Shown: positions 42,325 through 50,856, counted from the first letter of the stretch. The stretch: DNA of 64,000 nucleotides from Mesorhizobium loti CJ3sym (GCF_000472785.1 NZ_AXAL01000002.1:186001-250000), one strand, 5' to 3'. Made by a program: numbers and translations. The notes: a model not told the origin generated them from the sequence alone.

Positions 42325-43446
42325 ATGCATCGCGTTATCATCAGCGGCATCGGCGCTGAAATTCCTGAACCTGTCATCACCAATGAAGAGCTGGTCGAGA
42401 GTTTTAACAGCTGGGTCGACACAGAGAATGCGCGGCGCCAGGGCACCGGCGAGCCGCTCCTGCAGAAGTCCGACGCCGATTTCATCGTCCATGCCTCGGG
42501 TGTGAAATCCCGTCATGTGATCGAGCGCGAAGGCATTCTCGATCCGACCCGCATGACGCCGCGCATCCCGGCGCGGCCGGATGATGCGCTGTCACTGGAG
42601 GCGGAGTTCGGCGTCGCTTCGGCCAAAAAGGCGCTTGATCATGCGGGGCTGAAGCCGTCGCAGATCGACCTGATCATCTGCTCGGCCTCGCACCACCAGC
42701 GGCCCTATCCGGCGATCGCCATCGAAATGCAGGAGGCGCTGGGCACGACGGGCGCCGGCTTTGACATGGGGCTAGGCTGTTCTTCCGCGGCGGCGGCGCT
42801 CCACATGGCGGTCAATCTGGTGCGCTCGGGCGCGCACAAGCGCATCCTGGTGACCACGCCCGAAATCATCACCGGCCATCTCAATTTCCGCGACCGGCAG
42901 ACACATTTCATTTTCGGCGATGCCTCGGTGTCGCTGGTGGTGGAGGGCCTTGCTCAGGGCGACAAACGGCCTGGGCGTTTCGAGGTGCTGGACACGCGCA
43001 TCTGGACGCAGATGTCGAACAACATCCGCACCAATCTGGGCTACCACACCCGCACCGCCCAGGATGATCCCTACATGATCAATTTGGAAGGCAATCTGAT
43101 CAAACAGGTCGGCAACAAGGTGTTCAAGGAAGTCACCGTTGCCGGGCAGAAATTCATCGTCGAGTTCCTGGCCGAGCACGGTCTGACGCCGCAAGCGGTC
43201 CGGCGCTTCTGGCTGCATCAGGCCAATGCGCGCATGAACGCGATGATCCTGAAACTGTCGTTCGGCCACGATGTCGATCACGACCGTGCGCCGATGGTGC
43301 TGGAGCGGCTCGGCAACACGGCGGGCGCCGGCGCCATCGTGGCGCTGTCGGAGAACCATGCCGACATGAAGCCCGGTGATTTCGGCCTGATCTGCGCCTT
43401 CGGCGCGGGGTATTCGATCGGCGGCGCGCTTATCCGGATGCTTTGA
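42325..43446 (+). CDS. Beta-ketoacyl-ACP synthase III-like enzyme
   Basis: 373 residues, thiolase fold with the full KAS III triad: Cys152 in GLGCSSAAAALHMA, His298 in WLHQANARMN and Asn331 in LGNTAGAGA. It is longer than FabH (~320) by an N-terminal insert (residues ~25-65, SFNSWVDTENARRQGTGEP) that is typical of the FabH-related 'beta-ketoacyl-ACP synthase III' homologues outside the main fab cluster. It probably condenses an acyl-CoA with malonyl-ACP; the acyl substrate is unknown. It stands alone, so a dedicated pathway is not visible. Confidence 0.9.
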   Translation: MHRVIISGIGAEIPEPVITNEELVESFNSWVDTENARRQGTGEPLLQKSDADFIVHASGVKSRHVIEREGILDPTRMTPRIPARPDDALSLEAEFGVASAKKALDHAGLKPSQIDLIICSASHHQRPYPAIAIEMQEALGTTGAGFDMGLGCSSAAAALHMAVNLVRSGAHKRILVTTPEIITGHLNFRDRQTHFIFGDASVSLVVEGLAQGDKRPGRFEVLDTRIWTQMSNNIRTNLGYHTRTAQDDPYMINLEGNLIKQVGNKVFKEVTVAGQKFIVEFLAEHGLTPQAVRRFWLHQANARMNAMILKLSFGHDVDHDRAPMVLERLGNTAGAGAIVALSENHADMKPGDFGLICAFGAGYSIGGALIRML

Positions 43447-43493
43447 TCCCGGATACCGATATCCCCGCCAAATCGCGTTTGCGCGCCGGGTCT

Positions 43494-44429
43494 TTATGCG
43501 TCGGCGGCCAAGGCTGGCGATTTGACGCAACGGACGCATTCGGCCGCGAACCACGTCTTGAACGCCGTCACCACCGAACGCTGCGTACTCCGGTGCGGTA
43601 TCGTGATGCAGTAGGGATTGCCCAGTTCGAGGACGTGGCTGACAGCCACGACAAGCTCGCCGTCTTCGACCTGCCGGGCGCAGAAAAGTCCCTGCGCCAA
43701 CGCCACCCCCAGCCCGCCCCGCGCGAGATCGAGCGCCGCCATCGAGGAATTGGCCGTCATTCCGTGCTGGATATGACGACCCGCTGTCACATCCGCCGAC
43801 TCAAACCAGTTGCGCCATGATGGAAAGGAGGCGCCGGAAGGACCCCAGTCGGTATGGATCAATGGGACGGAGTGAAGGCTCGCCGGAGAGGCCATCGGAC
43901 CATACTTCGCCAGGAAGCCCGGCGAACACACCGGATAGACGGCATCTTTGACAAGCTCTTCGGTCACGTGTTCCGAATAATGCGAGGGCCCGTAGGACAG
44001 ACGGATATCGATGAGGTCGCGATCAAACGGAACCGGGTCATCCTCGCCCCGCAACGAGATATCGACCGGACCGTGGATGCCGACGAAGCCGGGCAAGCGC
44101 GAGGAAAGCCAGCCCATCGCCACGGAAGGCGCCACGGACACGATCAGCGAGGATCGCTGCTCGCCGCCACTGAGTTCGCGGGAGACATTCCTCAGTTCGT
44201 TGAACGCAGCGGCAAGCCTCGGGAAAATTTCCACCCCGGCCTCGGTCAGAACGGCGCGGCGATTGATGCGGTGGAACAACTTGCGCCCAACCTGATCCTC
44301 GAGCGCGCGAATGAGCTGGCTGATCGCGGCGGCAGAAACCGCGAGCTCCTCGGACGCGGCGACAAAACTTCCCGACCGCGCGGCAGCTTCGAATGCCTGC
44401 AGGCCGCGCAGGGAGGGGGCACTTGCCAT
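43494..44429 (-). CDS. LysR family transcriptional regulator
   Basis: 311 residues. The N-terminal helix-turn-helix is typical of the GcvA-like branch (SLRGLQAFEAAARSGSFVAASEELAVSAAAISQLIRALEDQVGRKLFHR), followed by the periplasmic-binding-type effector domain (LIVSVAPSVAMGWLSSRLPGF...). It is divergent from a flavin monooxygenase operon 157 bp away, with a palindrome just upstream of its own start. That arrangement makes it the probable regulator of the monooxygenase and reductase genes. Confidence 0.93.
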   Translation of the reverse strand: MASAPSLRGLQAFEAAARSGSFVAASEELAVSAAAISQLIRALEDQVGRKLFHRINRRAVLTEAGVEIFPRLAAAFNELRNVSRELSGGEQRSSLIVSVAPSVAMGWLSSRLPGFVGIHGPVDISLRGEDDPVPFDRDLIDIRLSYGPSHYSEHVTEELVKDAVYPVCSPGFLAKYGPMASPASLHSVPLIHTDWGPSGASFPSWRNWFESADVTAGRHIQHGMTANSSMAALDLARGGLGVALAQGLFCARQVEDGELVVAVSHVLELGNPYCITIPHRSTQRSVVTAFKTWFAAECVRCVKSPALAADA

Positions 44430-44441
44430 CTGATCACCATG

Positions 44442-44458
44442 GATAAGCTGAGCTTATC
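44442..44458. promoter_or_regulatory. LysR-type operator palindrome
   Basis: GATAAGCT-G-AGCTTATC is a perfect 8+1+8 palindrome containing the LysR-type T-N11-A layout. It lies 13 bp upstream of the LysR start in the divergent gap to the monooxygenase gene. Likely site of autoregulation and activation. Confidence 0.6.
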
Positions 44459-44586
44459 TTTCTCGCAAAAATAATCTTTTTTGGGAAGGGCTGATCTTGC
44501 CTAAGGTTGGTGTCGTCAGGCGCCGGCTGGACCTTCAAGGCTGGCGCCGCCGACGAAATGGCCGATCGCAGAAGGATATAGTTGGC

Positions 44587-45945
44587 ATGCCGCGTCGAAA
44601 CATGATCCTGGCTGGCTTCTTCTTCAATCCACAGGGGGATCATCGCCTTTCCTGGCGGCACCCGCGTGCGCCGGGCCGTGAATTTCTCGGCCTCGACTAT
44701 TATCGCGGCCTGGCGGAAGCGGCGGAGCGTGCCAAGCTCGACACCATCTTCATCGCCGACCATCTGGGCGTCTGGGACACGTTCGGCAGCGGATTGGCGC
44801 ACTATGCCAACCCCCGGCTGGAACCGTTGTCGCTCGTCTCCGCGCTTTCGGCTGTCACCAAGGATATCGGCTTCATGGTGACGGCATCGAGTTCTTACAC
44901 CGAGCCGTTCAACACGGCGCGCATGTTTGCCTCGATCGACCACATCAGCAATGGCCGTGTCGGCTGGAACGTGGTGACATCGGCGCTCGAAGAGGAGGCC
45001 GTCAATTTCGGGCGCGATTCCAATATCGAGCACGCGCTTCGCTACGAGCGGGCGGCCGAATTCCTCGATGTCACGAAAGCGCTGTGGGATAGCTGGGAAG
45101 ACGATGCGCTGATCATCGACAAGACATCAGGACAGTTTGCCAATGCAGAGCATGTCCACTACCTCAACCATCACGGAAAGCACTTCAAGGTCAGGGGGCC
45201 ACTCAACGTCCCGCGACCGCCGCAAGGACATCCAGTTATCGTTCAGGCGGGGTCGTCGGAGGCCGGCAAGAATCTGGCCGCCGCGCATGCAGAGGTGCAT
45301 TTCGCCATCCTGCGCAGCGAGGCGGAAGGCCTCGCCTACCGTGCCGACATGAACAACCGACTGGCCAGGTTCGACCGGACACCGGAGAGCTTCAAACTGT
45401 TGCCGGGCATCCTGCCGATTGTCGCGGGCTCCGCGTCCGAGGCCGAGGAGAAGCAGGAGTATCTGGAAACACTGATGCTCGACGCCGTCGCCGTCGATCT
45501 TCTCTCAAGCTGGGCGGGCGTGGACCTGTCCGTCTATCCGCTCGACGGGCCGATCCCGGATCTGCCGGACGAGGGCACGTTCAATGGCTGGCGGACCTGG
45601 CTCGCGCTTGTAAAAGACGACGCGAACAAAGGTCTCTCGATACGACAGCTCGCGCGCAAGATCGCCAATACCGGCTCGGTTCCGCTCGTTGTCGGGACGC
45701 CTTCGCAAGTCGCCGATCAGCTCGAAGCCTGGTTCGTCTCCGGCGCCGCCGACGGCTACAATCTGATGTTCCCGCTGCTGCCCGAGGACTGGATGAATTT
45801 CATGCAAACGGTTGTTCCTGGGCTGCAAAGGCGCGGACTGTTCAGGACCGAGTATGAACCGGGGACGTTGCGTGACCGGCTGGGATTGGCGCGTCCGCGA
45901 AACTCTTTCGTCGCGGCGCGCGGAGCAGTCCAGGCGCGCGCCTGA
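44587..45945 (+). CDS. LLM-class flavin-dependent monooxygenase (NtaA/SnaA/DszA type)
   Basis: 452 residues from ATG 44587, with GAAGGA upstream (ATG 44602 also possible). The family start MILAGFFFNPQGDHRLSWRHP, the FMN-pocket region DTIFIADHLGVWDTF, and RVGWNVVTSALEEEAVNFG place it in the NtaA/SnaA/DszA group of two-component monooxygenases. These use FMNH2 from a separate reductase to cleave C-N or C-S bonds in compounds such as nitrilotriacetate, sulfones or alkyl sulfur compounds. The reductase gene follows. The substrate is not identifiable. Confidence 0.92.
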   Translation: MPRRNMILAGFFFNPQGDHRLSWRHPRAPGREFLGLDYYRGLAEAAERAKLDTIFIADHLGVWDTFGSGLAHYANPRLEPLSLVSALSAVTKDIGFMVTASSSYTEPFNTARMFASIDHISNGRVGWNVVTSALEEEAVNFGRDSNIEHALRYERAAEFLDVTKALWDSWEDDALIIDKTSGQFANAEHVHYLNHHGKHFKVRGPLNVPRPPQGHPVIVQAGSSEAGKNLAAAHAEVHFAILRSEAEGLAYRADMNNRLARFDRTPESFKLLPGILPIVAGSASEAEEKQEYLETLMLDAVAVDLLSSWAGVDLSVYPLDGPIPDLPDEGTFNGWRTWLALVKDDANKGLSIRQLARKIANTGSVPLVVGTPSQVADQLEAWFVSGAADGYNLMFPLLPEDWMNFMQTVVPGLQRRGLFRTEYEPGTLRDRLGLARPRNSFVAARGAVQARA

Positions 45946-46034
45946 ACGGTCGTCGCCCACCTGAATTCAAAGAGTAATACTGCCCGGTGACGCATATGGC
46001 TCCCCGGGGCACAAGGCGGCAAAGGTTTCATGCA

Positions 46035-46679
46035 ATGAACGGCCGAAAAGTTCTGGCTATATCAGCAAGTCCGTCCGAGATGTCCAAGACGGTCCGGCTT
46101 GTCGAAGCAGTTCTTGGAGTGTTGCGGGCCCAGGGCATCGATACGGAACATTTGGTCTTGCGCGATCTCGATCCCGCCGCCCTGTTGGCGGCTGATTTCC
46201 GGGTGCCGTCACTAGCGGCATTTCGCGACAAGGTTGTCGGCGCCCATGGCCTGATCGTCGCGACGCCAATCTACAAGGCGTCGTTTTCCGGACTTTTGAA
46301 AGCCGGCCTGGACGCGCTGCCGCAATTTGCTTTTGCGGGCAAGGTGGTCCTGCCGCTGGCAACGGGCGGAAGCCTGGCGCATGTGCTGGCGCTGGACTAC
46401 GGGCTACGGCCTGTGTTCCAGTCGATGGGTGCAAGGCATGTCGTACAGTCCCACTTTGCCAGCGACAGCGACTTCCCCAGGGGTGGCGAGGATATTGTCC
46501 TGAGCGAGCCTTCCTGGGCGGGGCTGCGCTTTGCCTGTGACAACTTCGTCTATTCCCTTACCGACGATCATCGAGCTTCGATGCTCGGGCATCCGAGGCC
46601 ACCAAACGTGGTCAGGCAGAACGGGGAGGCGGGTCAGGCCGGAGCAAATGGCACCAGCATCGGAACCCGCTTGGCATAA
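46035..46679 (+). CDS. NADPH-dependent FMN reductase (SsuE-like)
   Basis: 214 residues from ATG 46035. Flavodoxin-like fold with VLAISASPSEMSKTVRLVEAVL at the N terminus and the phosphate/flavin loop VATPIYKASFSGLLKAGLDAL, the SsuE/MsuE signature. It supplies reduced FMN to the monooxygenase encoded upstream. Its 3' end overlaps the convergent methyltransferase gene by 46 bp. Confidence 0.92.
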   Translation: MNGRKVLAISASPSEMSKTVRLVEAVLGVLRAQGIDTEHLVLRDLDPAALLAADFRVPSLAAFRDKVVGAHGLIVATPIYKASFSGLLKAGLDALPQFAFAGKVVLPLATGGSLAHVLALDYGLRPVFQSMGARHVVQSHFASDSDFPRGGEDIVLSEPSWAGLRFACDNFVYSLTDDHRASMLGHPRPPNVVRQNGEAGQAGANGTSIGTRLA

Positions 46680-47200
46680 TCGTCATAGGCGCTGCCGAGT
46701 TCGCCGCGCAGGAAACGTTCCTCGAGCTTTGCTTTCATGAAGATGCCGATGGTCAGAAGAATGACCCCGGCGACGCCCCAGACGGTGCCTTTCGCCGCCA
46801 TGGTGGCCAGGAGGCCGAGCAGCAGACCGGTGTAGATGGGGTGACGGACGAGGCCGTAGGGGCCTGTGTCGATGATGCGGTGCTCGGCTTTGGCGGTGAC
46901 CGTTCCCGACCACAGCCGGCCCAGATGCAGCCGAGCCCACCAGCAAAAAGCGATGCCGATCGCAACCAGCGCGACGCAGATCCAGGCCTCGGCCAGCGTG
47001 GGAGACCACAGGCGAAAGCGGCCGACATAGCCGTGTGCCGGAATAAAGAACAGGATGGCGCCGAGCACCAGCACCGCCCGGTAGGGTGCCTCGGCCCGAA
47101 AGCCGGCGCGCTTCTGCGCCTGGTCGGCCCAGAACGCGGCCGCGGCCCACGACACGGCCCAGATCAGCCAAAGCAGCACCATTGCCGTCCCGGGACGCAT
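46634..47200 (-). CDS. Isoprenylcysteine-methyltransferase-like membrane protein
   Basis: 188 residues from ATG 47200 with GGAGG at 6 bases; ATG 47203 is too close. Five hydrophobic segments and the ICMT/PEMT-type C-terminal motif HRIIDTGPYGLVRHPIYTGLLLG then LEERFLRGELGSAYDDYAKRVP, which forms the SAM site in integral-membrane methyltransferases. The lipid or small-molecule acceptor is unknown. It is divergent from the TetR gene at 47374 and could be under its control. Confidence 0.88.
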   Translation of the reverse strand: MRPGTAMVLLWLIWAVSWAAAAFWADQAQKRAGFRAEAPYRAVLVLGAILFFIPAHGYVGRFRLWSPTLAEAWICVALVAIGIAFCWWARLHLGRLWSGTVTAKAEHRIIDTGPYGLVRHPIYTGLLLGLLATMAAKGTVWGVAGVILLTIGIFMKAKLEERFLRGELGSAYDDYAKRVPMLVPFAPA

Positions 47201-47319
47201 CATGAACCTCCGCCGACCTATCTGGACCGTCAGCATGAAGCGGGTGCAGCGCGGCAGCAATGCGGCGCGCCAACAAACATGCCATGCCGGAGGTCAGAAG
47301 TTTGTGATCCGATCGGCGC

Positions 47320-47347
47320 TTGACACGACCATACCGGTGAGTATGGT
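47320..47347 (+). promoter_or_regulatory. Promoter of the TetR operon
   Basis: TTGACA (47320-47325) is a perfect -35 box, and TATGGT (47342-47347) is an acceptable -10 at 16-bp spacing. Both TetR operator palindromes overlap or follow it closely. Confidence 0.6.
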
Positions 47348-47369
47348 TCCGCCATACCAACGAGTATGG
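47329..47369. promoter_or_regulatory. Twin TetR operators CCATAC-N6-GTATGG
   Basis: CCATAC-CGGTGA-GTATGG (47329-47346) and CCATAC-CAACGA-GTATGG (47352-47369) are two copies of one palindrome, 23 bp centre to centre (about two helical turns). The first covers the -10 region; the second ends 4 bp before the TetR start codon. They are almost surely bound by the TetR protein encoded next. Confidence 0.82.
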
Positions 47370-47373
47370 TGGC

Positions 47374-47967
47374 GTGGAAGAACATCATAACAGCAGAGAG
47401 CGGCTTCTTTCGGCGGCGATCGACGTGATCCGCACCAAGGGTTATGCGGCGACGCGTGTCGATGACATCGCGGTGGCGGCGGGCGTGACGAAGGGCAGTT
47501 TCTTTCATCATTTCGCGACCAAGGAAGCCTGCGCGCGAGCGGCTGCCATCCACTGGAGCACTCAGTCGCAAACAGCCTTCGCCGGGTCGCGTCACCGCGA
47601 TCCGGAGAGTCCCGCGGCGCGCGTGCTGGCCTATATCGACTTTCGTATTTCGCTGCTTGCCGGCCCGGTGGCCACATATGCCTGCTACGTGGGCACCGTT
47701 CTACAAGAGGTGCACGACACGCACCCGGAGCTTGCCGCCGATAGCGCGGCTTCGATCCTCGCCCAGGCAGCATTGCTGGAAGGGGATTTGGCCGCGGTGC
47801 TCGGCGTCGACAGCCGCGAGGCCCGTGACCTGGCTATCCATATCGAGGCAACCATTCAGGGCTCTCTGCTCATCGCCAAGGCCGAAGGGGGCACTCAAGG
47901 CGCGCGTGCGAGCCTCGGCTATCTCAGGCGCTATCTCGAAATACGACTGGAGGAAGGAAAGTCATGA
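47374..47967 (+). CDS. TetR family transcriptional regulator
   Basis: 197 residues from GTG 47374. Helix-turn-helix at residues ~8-52 (RERLLSAAIDVIRTKGYAATRVDDIAVAAGVTKGSFFHHFATKE); the C-terminal part (LLAGPVATYACYVGTVLQEV) is of the TetR_C ligand type. It is first in an operon with a VOC gene (4-bp overlap) and a DUF4287 gene, behind two operator palindromes. It should repress this operon and possibly the divergent membrane methyltransferase until a small ligand binds. Confidence 0.93.
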   Translation: MEEHHNSRERLLSAAIDVIRTKGYAATRVDDIAVAAGVTKGSFFHHFATKEACARAAAIHWSTQSQTAFAGSRHRDPESPAARVLAYIDFRISLLAGPVATYACYVGTVLQEVHDTHPELAADSAASILAQAALLEGDLAAVLGVDSREARDLAIHIEATIQGSLLIAKAEGGTQGARASLGYLRRYLEIRLEEGKS

Positions 47968-48359
47968 CCGACAATCAAGAGCCGACCCGCGTGGTGCCAT
48001 ACCTGTCGCTCGCCGGCCGGGCCCGCGAGGCAATCGAGGTCTGGGGCCGGGCCTTTGGTGCGGAGGAGATCATGGCCGTCGAAGAGAATGGTCATCTGCG
48101 TCACGCGGAGGTACGGATCAATGGCGGCCCGGTCTTCCTGACGGATTTCAGCATGGAGCCGATACCCGCTTTTCAGCCCACGCCCAGTATCGCGTTGCAT
48201 CTTGAGGTGCCCGATGGCAGCGATTGGATGGCGCGCGGCAAGGCCGCCGGTTGCCGGGTTTTGACGCCTTGGCAGAATATGGCGTTCGGCGGGTTTGGAC
48301 GGCTGGTCGACTGCTTTGGTGTCATCTGGTCGATCGCCAGCCCCAAACCCGGCTACTGA
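47964..48359 (+). CDS. VOC family protein (PhnB-like)
   Basis: 131 residues, overlapping the TetR gene by 4 bp. PhnB/3-demethylubiquinone-like VOC pattern: VVPYLSLAGRAREAIEVWGRAFGAEE, GGPVFLTDF, and the C-terminal GRLVDCFGVIWSIASPK. The family contains metal-free and metal-bound small-molecule binding proteins; the exact role is unknown. Operon placement suggests it acts on the compound sensed by the TetR regulator. Confidence 0.86.
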   Translation: MTDNQEPTRVVPYLSLAGRAREAIEVWGRAFGAEEIMAVEENGHLRHAEVRINGGPVFLTDFSMEPIPAFQPTPSIALHLEVPDGSDWMARGKAAGCRVLTPWQNMAFGGFGRLVDCFGVIWSIASPKPGY

Positions 48360-48395
48360 CAGGGCGGTCCGCCGCCCAAAATCGAGGTCACAAGC

Positions 48396-48626
48396 ATGCC
48401 CCTTGATCTGAACTATCTGCCCGGAATCGAGAAGAAGACGGGGAAGACCACGGAAGACTTCTTAGCCTTGGCCATCGAAAAGGGCCTCGGCGATCCCGCC
48501 ATCAAACCGGGTGTGCGGATCGCCTGGCTCAAGCAAGAGTTTGGCCTTGGACATGGCCACGCAATGTTCATGGCGCACGCCATCAAGAATGCGCTGCTGG
48601 AGAGCGAGAAGTCCGACGCCCCATAA
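48396..48626 (+). CDS. DUF4287 family protein
   Basis: 76 residues with the DUF4287 pattern YLPGIEKKTGKTTEDFLALA then GVRIAWLKQEFGLGHGHAMFMAHAIK. The family is of unknown function, helical and cytosolic, often next to VOC or DUF1801-like genes. Third gene of the TetR-controlled set. The convergent VOC gene ends 9 bp downstream. Confidence 0.85.
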   Translation: MPLDLNYLPGIEKKTGKTTEDFLALAIEKGLGDPAIKPGVRIAWLKQEFGLGHGHAMFMAHAIKNALLESEKSDAP

Positions 48627-48635
48627 AATCCGCGA

Positions 48636-49034
48636 TTATTCGTGGGAGCAACTGAACATCCACTGCACGCCAAAGGCGTCGACCAGCATGCCGAAGCTGG
48701 TTCCCCAATATTGTCGCGCCAGGGGCACGGTGATGCGGCCACCGACGGCCATGCGATCGAACAGCTCCCGCATCGCAGCCAGGTCGTCGAATTCCAGCAT
48801 CATGGCGGAGCCTTTCATCGGCTCCGCATCGTCATTGTCGGAGGAGTGGAACAGCACGCCCGGACCCTCGAAGCGCGCATGCAGGATCTTTCCGCGCATG
48901 GCCTCGGTTCGCACCGGCATGTTGTTGTCGCCCCAGCGCAGCAGGATTGTGGCCCGGCCAAGGCCGCACTGTTCGTAGAAGGCCAGCGCCGGCTCGCAAT
49001 TGGTGGTGAAGAACAGCGAAGGGGAGAGGCGCAT
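48636..49034 (-). CDS. VOC family protein (PhnB-like)
   Basis: 132 residues from ATG 49034, with AGGAAAAG upstream; the longer frame to 49244 has no family similarity. Typical PhnB-like order: SPSLFFTTNCEPALAFYEQCGLG, FHSSDNDDAEPMKGSAMMLEFDD, GGRITVPLARQYWGTSFGMLVDAFGVQWMFSC. It follows the tautomerase gene on the same strand by 19 bp, so the two are probably one operon. Confidence 0.87.
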   Translation of the reverse strand: MRLSPSLFFTTNCEPALAFYEQCGLGRATILLRWGDNNMPVRTEAMRGKILHARFEGPGVLFHSSDNDDAEPMKGSAMMLEFDDLAAMRELFDRMAVGGRITVPLARQYWGTSFGMLVDAFGVQWMFSCSHE

Positions 49035-49053
49035 TCTATCTTTTCCTATCAGA

Positions 49054-49473
49054 TCAGTGCGCGGCGGTGGCTGCAGTGATGAGCGCGTCGCCGGTATATT
49101 GCCTGTCGCCAATGCCCCAGCCGCCATCGGGCGCGTTGACGATGTTGATCCAGGTGTTTTCAGACTTGTGCTCGGGTACGCAGAGTTCGGCGACAATGCC
49201 AGCGGCATTGGTGATGAAGGCCTTGCGGGCTTCGACCGAGCCAAGGCCGATATTGGGCAATTTCAACTCGACCATGACAACAGGGCGGTTGGCGCTGCCG
49301 GCATAGATGTGGCGCGGCGCCAGGACGTGGACGGTGCCGCCGACAATCGCTGTGAAGAAGGAATTGCCGGTGGCGCCGGAGGCTTCGATCAGGGCGGCAC
49401 TGAGGCGGGGCAGGATCTCGCGTTCTCCGGTCGGGGTCAGCACGCCTTCCGGCGCTGTCACGGTGATTGGCAT
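49054..49473 (-). CDS. Tautomerase superfamily protein
   Basis: 139 residues, beginning MPITVTAPEGVLTP. Pro2 becomes the N-terminal catalytic proline after Met removal in 4-oxalocrotonate-tautomerase-like enzymes. A second beta-alpha unit starts near residue 66 (RPVVMVELKLPNIG), as in the fused MSAD/cis-CaaD-type members of this length. It likely isomerises or dehalogenates a small keto/enol acid. First gene of a two-gene operon, divergent from a TetR regulator at 49592. Confidence 0.82.
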   Translation of the reverse strand: MPITVTAPEGVLTPTGEREILPRLSAALIEASGATGNSFFTAIVGGTVHVLAPRHIYAGSANRPVVMVELKLPNIGLGSVEARKAFITNAAGIVAELCVPEHKSENTWINIVNAPDGGWGIGDRQYTGDALITAATAAH

Positions 49474-49533
49474 GTGGCTTTCCTTGTGCTCGCGTTACAC
49501 GGCCTCGCCGGGAGCTTCTGGCTTGCCATGTTT

Positions 49534-49549
49534 CGTATCAATTGTTACG
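49534..49549. promoter_or_regulatory. Operator-like palindrome between tautomerase and TetR genes
   Basis: CGTATCAATTGTTACG is a 16-bp palindrome with one mismatched pair, in the 118-bp divergent gap. A related TTTCGTATC occurs here (49531-49539) and again at 49576-49584 next to the TetR start, giving a likely repressor site covering both promoters. Confidence 0.55.
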
Positions 49550-49591
49550 TTATGCGGAACGAGCAAGTCAACAGGTTTCGTATCGATCACT

Positions 49592-50221
49592 ATGGATAAT
49601 TTGGAAAAGGCCAGGGGCGGTCGTCCCCGCGCGTTCGACCCCGACCGGGCACTGGATGCGGCGATGCATCTGTTCTGGGAGCATGGCTATGAGGCGACGT
49701 CGCTGGCCATGCTGCGCGAGGCGATGGGGCTGACGCCGCCGCAGATCTACAACGCCTTCACCGACAAGGAGACTTTGTTTCGCAAGGCGTTGATACGCTA
49801 CCACCAGACCGAGATCGGCTTTGCGCTGGACGCGCTGAGCGCGCCGGTATCGACGCGGGAGGCGATCCGGCGGTTGCTGCTCGGCGCCGCCGAGGCCTAT
49901 TCCAGGCCGGGCAAGCCGGGCGGCTGCCTGTTCGTCAGCGGTGCGCTGGCAGCCTCGCCGCAGGCGCAAGCCATTGCCGATGAGCTCAAGGCCTATCGCA
50001 AGGCGAGTGAAGCGGCGATCGCGGAGCGGTTGGCCAAGGGCAGGGCGGCGGGCGATCTGCCCGAAAACCTCTCGGTCGAAGGCTTCGCCAAATATCTGGC
50101 CGGCGTGATGAACGGCATGTCGATCCAGGCGCGGGACGGCGCCTCGGTCGAAGAGTTGCGTATTTTGGCTCAAACCGCCCTTGCGGCCTTGCCGGCCGAA
50201 GGGCAAAAACGGGGAGCATGA
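49592..50221 (+). CDS. TetR family transcriptional regulator
   Basis: 209 residues from ATG 49592; the upstream extension of the frame is rejected. Helix-turn-helix at residues ~8-55 (GGRPRAFDPDRALDAAMHLFWEHGYEATSLAMLREAMGLTPPQIYNAFTDKE), with the AcrR/ComR-like C terminus (KPGGCLFVSGALAASPQAQ). It overlaps a MOSC gene by 4 bp and is divergent from the tautomerase/VOC operon, which it probably represses together with itself. Confidence 0.93.
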   Translation: MDNLEKARGGRPRAFDPDRALDAAMHLFWEHGYEATSLAMLREAMGLTPPQIYNAFTDKETLFRKALIRYHQTEIGFALDALSAPVSTREAIRRLLLGAAEAYSRPGKPGGCLFVSGALAASPQAQAIADELKAYRKASEAAIAERLAKGRAAGDLPENLSVEGFAKYLAGVMNGMSIQARDGASVEELRILAQTALAALPAEGQKRGA

Positions 50222-50856
50222 TTCAAGGACGGAACGCCATGCTGGATCTCTTCCCCGAGGCCGAGAAACCGGTCGACATCGTCCCGGCCAAGAAACTTTC
50301 CGCCCGCGCCGCAGCGCTCTATGTCGCGCCAGCGGATCATTTCCAGACAAGACCGGTGGAGGAATTGCGGCTCGGCTTCGACGGCATTTCGGGAGACTTC
50401 CATGCCGGACCGACGCGGCGCTCGGGCGGACGCGAGCCCTGGTATCCGCGCGGCACCGAAATGCGCAATGAGCGGCAGCTGTCGATCGTGGCGGAAGATG
50501 AACTGGCCATTGTCGCCGAGCGGATGGGGCTGGCCGAGATCAAGCCGGAATGGATCGGAGCCAATCTGGTGACCGAAGGCTTGCCGCATTTGTCGATGCT
50601 GCCGGCCGGCACGCTGCTGTTCTTCAAGGGTGGCGTGACCCTCAAGGTCGACGCGCAGAACGGGCCATGTCGCCTCGCCGGGCGATCGATCGCTGAAAAT
50701 TCAGGAATGGCCGACATTGAAGCCGGCGCGCTGCTCTTTCCCAAAGTAGCCAAGCGGCTGCGTGGTCTCGTCGCCTGGGTCGAGAAGCCGGGAACGATCA
50801 GGGCCGGCGAAGAGATTTCGGCGCGGGTGCCGGAGCAGTGGATTTACCAGGCATAG
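50218..50856 (+). CDS. MOSC domain protein
   Basis: 212 residues. The MOSC beta-barrel motifs are visible: LGFDGISGDFHAGPTRRSGGREPWYPRGTEMRNERQLSI, GANLVTEGLP, and the cofactor-binding Cys in DAQNGPCRLAGRSIAE. MOSC proteins carry molybdenum-cofactor-bound sulfur or act as small Moco reductases (YiiM, mARC). No redox partner gene is adjacent. It is translationally coupled to the TetR gene. Confidence 0.88.
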   Translation: MIQGRNAMLDLFPEAEKPVDIVPAKKLSARAAALYVAPADHFQTRPVEELRLGFDGISGDFHAGPTRRSGGREPWYPRGTEMRNERQLSIVAEDELAIVAERMGLAEIKPEWIGANLVTEGLPHLSMLPAGTLLFFKGGVTLKVDAQNGPCRLAGRSIAENSGMADIEAGALLFPKVAKRLRGLVAWVEKPGTIRAGEEISARVPEQWIYQA

